Below, in pieces: positions 1 through 5,107 of a stretch of 5,207 nucleotides of DNA. Within the stretch, counting starts at the first letter, position 1, and each line of letters begins with the position of its first letter. This stretch comes from Azonexus sp. (GTDB lineage Bacteria > Pseudomonadota > Gammaproteobacteria > Burkholderiales > Rhodocyclaceae). Position numbers and translations under genes: made by a program. The stretch is from NCBI GenBank assembly GCA_030697085.1, contig JAUYQT010000399.1, positions 1 to 5,207 on the forward strand, read 5' to 3'. Under the pieces are notes generated by a model, which saw only the letters and a list, made by a program, of their open reading frames with translations, was not told the origin of the DNA and ran no database searches.

Positions 1-371
1 ACCACATCATCATGCAGGAGAGTCGCGGTGTGAATGAACTCAACAACCGCCGCCATCTCATGATGTCGGGTGCCGTGATAACCGAGCGCCCCGGCAGCGA
101 GCAGAACGAGGGCCGGACGCATGCGCTTGCCGCCGCTGTGAATGATGTACTCGGCGACCTGACGAACAAGCGCCACATCAGAGTGCAGGCGGTTTCGGAT
201 GACCGCATCGACGGCCTTCATGTCAGGCCCGATCAAGGCGGAAAGATGTTCCAGTGTCACGTTAGCCAATTCTTTTTCGAAGCGCGGAATCTTAGGTGGC
301 GAAGGTTGGGCAGTCAAGGCTGGCAAATCAAGGATGAGCGCTGATTCGACGGCACTTTCGGCTAAACTCAT
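1..371 (-). CDS. ispB: Octaprenyl/polyprenyl diphosphate synthase, N-terminal part (cut by window edge)
   Basis: Reading the minus strand from ATG at 371-369 gives 123 codons open to the left edge. The protein contains SGGKRMRPALVLLAAGALGY (residues 79-98), the conserved GGKRxRP substrate-binding motif of trans-prenyltransferases. It ends in EFIHTATLLHDDV (111-123), the start of the first aspartate-rich motif (DDxxD) that binds Mg2+ and the allylic diphosphate. The family condenses isopentenyl diphosphate onto farnesyl diphosphate to make the side chain of ubiquinone or menaquinone, in the cytoplasm. Similarity to E. coli IspB as I recall it begins near residue 38 (VTLEHLSALIGPDM against MNLEKINELTAQDM). 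The first ~37 residues may therefore be an N-terminal extension, or the true start may be the GTG at 260-258. No clear Shine-Dalgarno precedes either start. The gene is divergent from the HPt/HD-GYP-like gene. Identity is firm; the start and exact chain length of the product are not. Confidence 0.9.
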   Translation of the reverse strand, partial: MSLAESAVESALILDLPALTAQPSPPKIPRFEKELANVTLEHLSALIGPDMKAVDAVIRNRLHSDVALVRQVAEYIIHSGGKRMRPALVLLAAGALGYHGTRHHEMAAVVEFIHTATLLHDDV

Positions 372-387
372 TGGATTCACAATTGTC

Positions 388-394
388 AAAGGGA
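388..394 (+). promoter_or_regulatory. Ribosome binding site of the HPt/HD-GYP-like gene
   Basis: The purine run AAAGGGA ends 7 bases before the ATG at 402, which supports that start. It lies in the 30-base gap between the divergent ispB and HPt/HD-GYP-like starts. I see no convincing -35/-10 pair for the plus-strand cluster in this gap; a plus-strand promoter probably lies inside the first codons of ispB. Confidence 0.6.
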
Positions 395-401
395 AATTGG
401 C

Positions 402-1505
402 ATGGACATTCGTTCGATCATAGCGCCCGTCATTCAGGATCGTGAGTCGCTGGAAGAGTTTGCTGACGCATTAATCGACCGAGCCCCCGAGGTTGAGCGC
501 GATATCGCCCGCCTGAAAAAAACGCCAGCTGATCGTGAAGTAATCGCAGACCTCTTCCGTGCCATTCACAACATAAAAGGTGACTCCGCCCTTTGCAAAT
601 TCGAATTAGGCGTAGTCATTACCCACCCTATCGAAACCATGATGGCGCGTTTCCGGGACGGTGAAATCCCCTTTTCAGACTTGCTCGCCGAAACAATATT
701 GGTCGCTATCGACCGCCTGGAGCTGGCAACGGAAGCGCTGCTCGGTGGCAAATCACTGGAAAATCTACGTCTGCTGAAACTTGTCCAGGGTCTCGATATG
801 CTTGCTTTAGCCAGCAACGAGAATGTTGATCGACAATGTGCTGAAGTGATTCAAACCGTTACCGGTTTCTCACCGGTTATTGGTGAAATTTCAAGTCGCG
901 CACCGCGCGTTGCCACGCCCAACCCAGAGCAGGTCAATGCCAGCACTGATCTACAGTTTTTCCGCTCCCTGGCACTACAACTAGAAAGCCGCTCACCGCT
1001 TTTCAAGGGGCGAACCATGCGCATTCTTCGCCTTGCGCTGGAAACCAATAAAGCGGCGAGCAATGCTGTTGACCCCATTCAACTCGAAGCAGCGGTCTAT
1101 CTGCACGATATCGGCATGATGCTGTTACCGGAGTCAATCTGGCTAAAAGTCGGAAAAATGACGGCTGAAGACAAACTGGCCCTGCGTAACCACCCAAGTT
1201 TTGCCTGCGGACTCCTGCAACGCATGCCGGGCTGGGAGGGCGCTACGAAAATTATCTCGCAGCACCACGAAATGCCTGATGGTGGCGGCTACCCCAACGC
1301 GCTAGAGGACCAGGACATCTGCGCCGGCGCCAAAATCATGGCGATCGTTGATGCCTTTGAGGCAGTAATGCTGAAGCATATTCACCGCGGCAAAAATCGT
1401 TCGGTGCTTCGCGCCATTGCCGAAATCAATGCCTGCGATAACCAGTTTGCCCCAGAATGGATCACACCATTCAATGCGGTCATCCGTAAAACTGTAGAAA
1501 ATTAA
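402..1505 (+). CDS. HPt domain + degenerate HD-GYP-type domain signalling protein
   Basis: 367 residues, no signal peptide or membrane segment, so probably cytoplasmic. Residues ~10-125 form a helical HPt (histidine phosphotransfer) domain with AIHNIKGDSALCKFE (54-68). H56 is the expected phosphoryl-accepting histidine in the HxxKG motif. After a linker (~125-185) comes an HD-GYP-type phosphohydrolase domain: HDIG at 235-238, NHPS with H264, HHEMPDGGGYP at 288-298, and AKIMAIVDAFEA with D317. HD-GYP domains hydrolyse c-di-GMP. Here several canonical positions differ. The lysine of HDIGK is M239. The ETGxH metal-ligand helix appears as LFKGR (200-204), apparently losing a Glu and a His ligand. 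The post-Asp DALTxxRPYR segment is absent. Activity is therefore uncertain: it may be a bimetallic enzyme, hydrolyse another substrate, or act as a regulated binding module. The likely input is a phosphorelay through H56. Its stop codon overlaps the tcdA start by 1 base. Domain calls are strong; the biological role is unknown. Confidence 0.85.
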   Translation: MDIRSIIAPVIQDRESLEEFADALIDRAPEVERDIARLKKTPADREVIADLFRAIHNIKGDSALCKFELGVVITHPIETMMARFRDGEIPFSDLLAETILVAIDRLELATEALLGGKSLENLRLLKLVQGLDMLALASNENVDRQCAEVIQTVTGFSPVIGEISSRAPRVATPNPEQVNASTDLQFFRSLALQLESRSPLFKGRTMRILRLALETNKAASNAVDPIQLEAAVYLHDIGMMLLPESIWLKVGKMTAEDKLALRNHPSFACGLLQRMPGWEGATKIISQHHEMPDGGGYPNALEDQDICAGAKIMAIVDAFEAVMLKHIHRGKNRSVLRAIAEINACDNQFAPEWITPFNAVIRKTVEN

Positions 1506-2269
1506 TGCCTATCGACCATGAACGTCGCTTTGGCGGCGTAGCCCGTCTATATGGTGAAGAAGGCGCCCAGCGTTTGCGTCAGGCCCACGTTTGTATCGTT
1601 GGCATTGGCGGCGTCGGCTCGTGGAGCGCTGAGGCTTTGGCCCGAACCGGGGTAGGCCGGATTACTGCGGTCGACCTCGATATGGTGGCCGAATCCAACA
1701 CAAACCGCCAGATTCATGCACTCGGCGATATTTACGGCAAAGCCAAGGTCACCGCCATGGCCGAGCGAATTCTCGAAATTAATCCGGCTTGCCAAGTTAA
1801 CTGCATCGAAGACTTCGTTACACCGGAGAACGTGGCCGAGATACTGAATCAGGAGTTTTCAGTCGTCATCGATGCCATTGATCAAATGCGCGCCAAAGCG
1901 GCGATGGTTGCCTTTTGCTGTCAACAAAACCTGCCCATAATCGTTGCCGGCGCCGCAGGCGGCCAACTCGATCCTACACAAATACGTGTGACCGATCTTA
2001 GTCAGACCATACAAGATCCGCTCCTGGCTCGCCTTCGCTCCATCTTGCGCCGTGACTACGGCTTCCCACGCGATGGAAAAAAGAAATTTGGCGTATCAGC
2101 AGTCTTTTCGACCGAGCCACTACGCTATCCGAACAAAGATGCCAGTTGCGAGGCCGAGCACGGCCTGGCAGGCCTTAACTGTGCGGGATTTGGCTCATCC
2201 GTCTGCGTTACTTCAGCATTCGGAATGGCGGCAGCAGCCCAGGCAATAAAGCTAATTACAACCCCATGA
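1505..2269 (+). CDS. tcdA: tRNA threonylcarbamoyladenosine dehydratase (TcdA/CsdL, E1-like)
   Basis: 254 residues, close to the E. coli TcdA (YgdL) length of about 268. The opening RRFGGVARLYGEEGAQRLRQ is characteristic of the family. GIGGVGSWSAEALARTGVG (33-51) is the nucleotide-binding glycine loop of E1/ThiF/MoeB-like enzymes, followed by D57 and D59 and the NTNRQ box (65-69) that contact ATP. DAIDQMRAKAAM (123-134) is the typical post-core segment. TcdA uses ATP to cyclise N6-threonylcarbamoyladenosine (t6A) at tRNA position 37 to the hydantoin form ct6A, improving decoding of ANN codons. In E. coli it works with the CsdA/CsdE sulfur-transfer pair, neither of which is in this window. The start is the ATG that shares its A with the TAA stop of the upstream gene (TAATG), implying translational coupling. 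The Shine-Dalgarno is weak. The end overlaps corA by 4 bases. Confidence 0.92.
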   Translation: MPIDHERRFGGVARLYGEEGAQRLRQAHVCIVGIGGVGSWSAEALARTGVGRITAVDLDMVAESNTNRQIHALGDIYGKAKVTAMAERILEINPACQVNCIEDFVTPENVAEILNQEFSVVIDAIDQMRAKAAMVAFCCQQNLPIIVAGAAGGQLDPTQIRVTDLSQTIQDPLLARLRSILRRDYGFPRDGKKKFGVSAVFSTEPLRYPNKDASCEAEHGLAGLNCAGFGSSVCVTSAFGMAAAAQAIKLITTP

Positions 2270-3330
2270 GCAAGCCGAAAAAACTGCGCTCTCGCAAGGC
2301 TGGCCTGCCCCCCGGCTCCTTGATTCATATCGGGGAACTCAAGACCCGCGCGGCGAGTTTCTCAGTTATCGATTTCGATGAGCACGGTATTTTCGAAGAA
2401 CAACTACCCGACCCAACGGCACTTATTTCTCTGCCAAGGCATTTCACCACCCGCTGGGCCAATGTTTACGGTGCAAGCAAAGCGACTGACCTGACCACGA
2501 TCAGCAATCTATTTTTGCTCCACCCGCTGGTTCAGGAAGACATCCTGAATAATGCCCAACGGCAAAAGATCGATGCCTATGACGACTACCTCTACCTTGT
2601 ATTGCATCGCTACGAACTAAAAGAGAAAAGCCTGGAACTCAGTCAGGATCAGATCAGCCTAATCATCGGCCGCGACTATGTACTGAGCTTTCAGGAAAGA
2701 CAGTCCAAAACCTTTGAGCCTGTCCGCCAGCGCCTACGCGCCGAACATACCAGTCTGCGCAAAGGTGGCGTCGACATGTTGGCATATTCCCTAATTGACT
2801 CAGTGGTCGATAGCTATTTTGGCGTCGTTGAGCAACTTTATGAACATGCCGAAATCCTTGAGAACGACATTCTCGGACACGCCTCCCCAACCACGCTTGA
2901 AGGCATCCATCAGTTCAAGCGCAGCGTCTCCCTTTTACGCCGCAATCTGTACCCTCTACGCGAACTGCTCAGCACCTTGCATCAAGACACTGACGATTTT
3001 TTCCGCCCTGAAATGCAGTTATACCTGCACGATGTTTATGACCACACCGTGCACATTCTCGAATCACTGGAAGACCTCCGCGACCTAGCAACCAGTTTGC
3101 TTGATGTTTATATGACCACCGTCAGCCACCGGGTCAACCTCGAAGTTCGCGCACTGACAGTGGTCGCGACCATCTTCATGCCAGCCACACTAATTGCCGG
3201 TATTTTCGGCATGAATTTCCACGAAATGCCCTGGCTCGCATCACCCAGCGGCTTCGCCTGGGCACTTGGTTTAATGGGACTGATCGCCAGCATCATGCTG
3301 ATTCTTTTCTGGCGACGAAAATTCGTCTAG
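2266..3330 (+). CDS. corA: CorA-family magnesium/cobalt transporter
   Basis: 354 residues, matching the longer Thermotoga-type CorA (about 351) rather than the 316-residue E. coli protein. The N-terminus has the family phrase KAGLPPGSLIHIGE (11-24). A large cytoplasmic domain (to ~290) holds HPLVQEDILNNAQRQKIDAYDDYLYLVL (86-113) and a long stalk helix. Two C-terminal membrane segments lie near 297-314 and 328-348, joined by the pore-mouth signature GMN at 315-317. The regulatory intersubunit Mg2+-site aspartates known from Thermotoga (D89, D277) appear as D92 and D280. The protein is expected to form a pentameric channel admitting Mg2+, also Co2+ and Ni2+. Two deviations are visible. The usual Tyr before GMN is F314, and the periplasmic loop MPEL reads MPWL (321-324), losing the loop glutamate. 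The start ATG overlaps the tcdA stop (ATGA). The stop TAG overlaps the convergent hydrolase gene. Confidence 0.93.
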   Translation: MSKPKKLRSRKAGLPPGSLIHIGELKTRAASFSVIDFDEHGIFEEQLPDPTALISLPRHFTTRWANVYGASKATDLTTISNLFLLHPLVQEDILNNAQRQKIDAYDDYLYLVLHRYELKEKSLELSQDQISLIIGRDYVLSFQERQSKTFEPVRQRLRAEHTSLRKGGVDMLAYSLIDSVVDSYFGVVEQLYEHAEILENDILGHASPTTLEGIHQFKRSVSLLRRNLYPLRELLSTLHQDTDDFFRPEMQLYLHDVYDHTVHILESLEDLRDLATSLLDVYMTTVSHRVNLEVRALTVVATIFMPATLIAGIFGMNFHEMPWLASPSGFAWALGLMGLIASIMLILFWRRKFV

Positions 3331-3336
3331 ATTTTT
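3314..3336 (+). terminator. Weak candidate terminator at the corA end
   Basis: The inverted repeat GACGAA-AA-TTCGTC (3314-3327; realistically a 5-bp stem with a 4-base loop) covers the last corA codons, and five T bases follow at 3332-3336. The stem is short and only moderately GC-rich, and the T run starts 4 bases late, so termination would be inefficient at best. It is the only terminator-like structure at the corA/hydrolase collision point. Confidence 0.25.
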
Positions 3337-4274
3337 AGCGTATCAAGCCAGACACCTAACCCTTGAGCATTCAGTTCGAGATCGGTTTCCAGTAGCTCAA
3401 GCACGACAATCTCCGACAAAGAACAGCCGTGAGCGCGAATTTCCGTTAACAAATAAGTACTCTGCGCTTGCTTGATACGTTGATGACGCATCGCGCCACA
3501 ATCCTTCTCAGCCAAGGCTAGATCAACCATGACATCAAGTCGACGTAATAAATCCTCACCCAGTTTGGGAATATTTTGCACCCGACTATAGTGCGTCAAA
3601 TACATCGTTTCGGGATGATATGAAAGCAAGCGGCGAATCGACTGGCGCATTTCCAGCGGATCAAACTGCGTCGGTGTCGTTGTCGGCAAAATGAAGGGGC
3701 GGCCATCGACATCGAATTCGCGGTAGGAAAGTCCAAACATATCCCCCGTGAAAATTCCGTCGGTTTTTTTATCAACGATACAAATATGATGTCGGGCATG
3801 ACCTGGCGTATCAAGGCAAAGCAACTCTCGCCCAGACAAAGAAATAATGCAGCCATCCGACGCTTCGATAATTCGCTCGGCCGGAATCGGCAGAATTTCT
3901 CCATAGACCCGCGCCACATAGTCAGCCCCATAAACCGCAGTGACGCCCGCCACCAGCCTCGACGGCTCAATCATATGACGCGCGCCTCGCGGATGAACGA
4001 CCAGCTTGGCGTTGGGAAACGCTGCCATCATGCTGCCGGCGCCACCGGCATGATCGAGATGAATATGCGTGAGAAAAACATAGTCGACCGCAGTAACGTC
4101 AAGCCCCAAATTTTCCAATGCAGCCAACGCATTGGGCAAGGCATCGTTACTCCCTGTATCGACGAAGGCGACTCGGCCATCCTCAATCACCAGATGAATT
4201 GCCGCCAGAATCGGGCGTACATACCCTGCATCGAAAGCAACAATCCCGTTGCCGTAGTCTCGCCAGTCAAACAT
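3327..4274 (-). CDS. Metallo-beta-lactamase-fold metal-dependent hydrolase
   Basis: About 315 residues. Numbering here is from the upstream GTG at 4280 (317 residues). The MBL signature THIHLDHAGG (71-80) gives H72, H74, D76 and H77. Further metal ligands are H161 in TPGHARHH, D180 in TGDMFG and H230 in LTHYSRV, so the full dinuclear zinc set is present. VDTGSND (40-46) is the usual strand before the site. Residues ~240-317 form a helical C-terminal extension. The family hydrolyses thioesters, lactones, phosphoesters and similar bonds; the substrate here cannot be told from sequence. No signal peptide, so probably cytoplasmic. I prefer ATG at 4274-4272 because the GGTGGGG run (4289-4283) sits 8 bases from it, while the GTG at 4280-4278 lies only 2 bases beyond that run. 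The gene is tail-to-tail with corA and shares CTAG with it. It has its own promoter-like sequence upstream. Confidence 0.88.
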   Translation of the reverse strand: MFDWRDYGNGIVAFDAGYVRPILAAIHLVIEDGRVAFVDTGSNDALPNALAALENLGLDVTAVDYVFLTHIHLDHAGGAGSMMAAFPNAKLVVHPRGARHMIEPSRLVAGVTAVYGADYVARVYGEILPIPAERIIEASDGCIISLSGRELLCLDTPGHARHHICIVDKKTDGIFTGDMFGLSYREFDVDGRPFILPTTTPTQFDPLEMRQSIRRLLSYHPETMYLTHYSRVQNIPKLGEDLLRRLDVMVDLALAEKDCGAMRHQRIKQAQSTYLLTEIRAHGCSLSEIVVLELLETDLELNAQGLGVWLDTLKI

Positions 4275-4282
4275 TTCCACAC

Positions 4283-4289
4283 CCCACCG
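4283..4289 (-). promoter_or_regulatory. Ribosome binding site deciding the MBL hydrolase start
   Basis: On the minus strand GGTGGGG precedes GTG (4280) by 2 bases and ATG (4274) by 8 bases. Normal spacing favours the ATG. The match to the anti-Shine-Dalgarno is good but not perfect. Confidence 0.5.
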
Positions 4290-4302
4290 TATTGATCGGC
4301 AA

Positions 4303-4329
4303 ATTATACTTGCCAGATTCCCATCTCAA
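4303..4329 (-). promoter_or_regulatory. Candidate sigma-70 promoter of the MBL hydrolase gene
   Basis: A perfect -10 hexamer TATAAT lies at 4308-4303 on the minus strand. TTGAGA (4329-4324, 5 of 6 matches to TTGACA) lies upstream with a 15-base spacer, which is shorter than ideal; a 17-base spacer would give the poorer GGTTGA. Predicted transcription starts near 4296, leaving a leader of about 22 bases that contains the ribosome binding site. The -10 is convincing, the -35 less so. Confidence 0.5.
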
Positions 4330-4503
4330 CCACATCGATATACCGACCATACTGATCGATGGTGGGCAAAACAATTTTTGTCGTACGGAGACAGCAAAAT
4401 ACGTTGCCAAAGGCATACCCAATGCCATCTTGCATATCCAAGACAGATGCGGATCACTCACCCGATCAATGTTAGCGGAAACGTTTCACCAAAAAACTTA
4501 TAG
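4304..4503 (+). pseudogene. Probable decayed C-terminal fragment of an alpha/beta hydrolase
   Basis: The gap between the MBL hydrolase and msrA contains a plus-strand reading frame (codons starting at positions such as 4292) reading HIDIPTILIDGGQ, then NNFCRTETAKYVAKGIPNA, then ILHIQDRCGSLTRSMLAETF. This follows the C-terminal pattern of alpha/beta-fold hydrolases: a PTLLI strand, GxxD with the catalytic acid, a helix, an IPNAxLHII strand, and GCGH with the catalytic histidine. Both catalytic positions appear lost: the acid in GQNN is Asn, and the His after CG is Ser. No start codon or N-terminal domain is present; just upstream, the same frame becomes antisense to the MBL gene. The frame stays open into the msrA 3' end, probably by chance. 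I infer a gene relic, truncated at about 4290-4304. A chance match is the alternative. Confidence 0.42.
4478..4487. promoter_or_regulatory. Perfect 10-bp palindrome resembling a LacI-family operator
   Basis: GAAACGTTTC is fully self-complementary with a central CG, the pattern bound by many LacI/GalR-family repressors. The minus-strand reading GGTGAAACGTTTCC fits 13 of 14 positions of the Cra/FruR consensus as I recall it. It lies about 20 bases past the msrA stop and about 150 bases upstream of the MBL promoter. No regulator gene is present here, and a site this distant from the promoter may be fortuitous. Confidence 0.25.
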
Positions 4504-4506
4504 CAT

Positions 4507-5046
4507 TTATTGCGCAGCGGGCTTGATCAGGCTCGCAAACTTGCGACGAACAGCGAGTGCTTTTGGGGCAACAACAAAAGCACAGTAACCCTGTGCCGGA
4601 TTATTTCTGAAATAGCCCTGATGGTAGCTTTCGGCCGGATAAAAACGCGGCGCTCTCTGCAACTCCGTCACAACAGGCGAGCCATAGACGTTACTGCGCG
4701 TTAATTCATCAATAAAAGCCTGGGCAATGGCATGCTGATCATCACCATGAGTAAAAATAACCGACCGATACTGAGTGCCCACATCAGCCCCCTGACGATT
4801 CAGGGTAGTCGAATCATGAATGGCAAAAAAAACCTCAAGCAACTGGTCGTAAGAGATTTGTGCCGGGTCAAACGTGATGTCAATCACCTCAGCATGCCCA
4901 GTCCCCCCCGAGCATACCGCCTCATAGCTCGGACTTTCGGCCACACCGCCGGCATAGCCCGAAACGACGCGGTCAACGCCAATTAATTGCTCAAAAACAG
5001 CCTCTAAACACCAAAAACACCCACCACCCAAGGTTGCTTTATCCAC
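4507..5046 (-). CDS. msrA: Peptide-methionine (S)-S-oxide reductase MsrA
   Basis: 179 residues. Close to the N-terminus is LGGGCFWCLEAVF (6-18), the MsrA active-site motif GCFWC with catalytic C10 and neighbouring C13. VCSGGTGHAEV (45-54) and FYPAESYHQGYFRNNP (135-150) are the other family signatures. C155 in GYCAFV is the likely resolving cysteine. The second C-terminal cysteine seen in longer enzymes such as E. coli MsrA is absent. The enzyme reduces the S-epimer of methionine sulfoxide in proteins and free methionine, being recycled by thioredoxin, and acts in the cytoplasm (no signal peptide). The start is GTG at 5046-5044, supported by a strong purine run GGGAGGGGG ending 6 bases upstream; no in-frame ATG lies nearby. 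It follows erpA on the same strand with a terminator hairpin in between. No terminator is evident after its stop. Confidence 0.95.
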   Translation of the reverse strand: MDKATLGGGCFWCLEAVFEQLIGVDRVVSGYAGGVAESPSYEAVCSGGTGHAEVIDITFDPAQISYDQLLEVFFAIHDSTTLNRQGADVGTQYRSVIFTHGDDQHAIAQAFIDELTRSNVYGSPVVTELQRAPRFYPAESYHQGYFRNNPAQGYCAFVVAPKALAVRRKFASLIKPAAQ

Positions 5047-5052
5047 GACAGA

Positions 5053-5061
5053 CCCCCTCCC
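5053..5061 (-). promoter_or_regulatory. Strong ribosome binding site supporting the GTG start of msrA
   Basis: The minus-strand run GGGAGGGGG contains GGAGG about 9 bases before GTG at 5046. This establishes the non-ATG start, since the only nearby ATG (about 5064-5062) is in another frame and upstream of this site. Confidence 0.7.
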
Positions 5062-5066
5062 ATAAC

Positions 5067-5093
5067 AAAAAAGGCAGCCGAAGCTGCCTTTTT
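5067..5093 (-). terminator. Intrinsic terminator after erpA (UUCG-loop hairpin)
   Basis: On the minus strand GGCAGC-TTCG-GCTGCC is followed by six T bases (5072-5067). The 6-bp GC-rich stem closes on a C(UUCG)G tetraloop, the exceptionally stable form, but only when read on the minus strand, so it belongs to erpA. A run of five A bases on the minus strand (T at 5089-5093) precedes the stem, so the structure could also stop plus-strand transcription. It begins about 15 bases past the erpA stop and ends about 20 bases before the msrA start. Confidence 0.88.
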
Positions 5094-5107
5094 ACGAGCG
5101 AATTCAA

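Noticed and set aside
12..344. Plus-strand open frame of 110 codons at the left edge
   Set aside because: It is antisense to the clear ispB frame, has no recognisable domain, and its reverse strand gives strongly conserved prenyltransferase motifs.
361..389. TTGACA on the minus strand as a promoter for ispB starting at ATG 371
   Set aside because: The matching -10 position (TTTAGC) is poor and lies inside the codons of that start, so the transcript would begin after the ATG. It is kept only as an argument for a later start.
566..1197. Three minus-strand open frames opposite the HPt/HD-GYP-like gene
   Set aside because: Arginine- and serine-rich shadow proteins without domains; the plus strand is clearly coding.
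3786..4295. Plus-strand open frame of 169 codons opposite the MBL hydrolase
   Set aside because: Composition is that of an antisense shadow, with no motif or ribosome binding site; the minus strand has a complete MBL active site.
4346..4363. Imperfect dyad ACCAT-N8-ATGGT as a terminator or operator
   Set aside because: Five-base arms with an 8-base loop, no T run and no conserved context; easily explained by chance.
4118..4588. A complete 156-codon plus-strand gene covering the MBL/msrA gap
   Set aside because: Its first ~55 codons are antisense to the MBL gene and its last ~25 antisense to msrA. Only the middle part, in the gap, shows protein-like similarity, so I call a relic rather than a gene.
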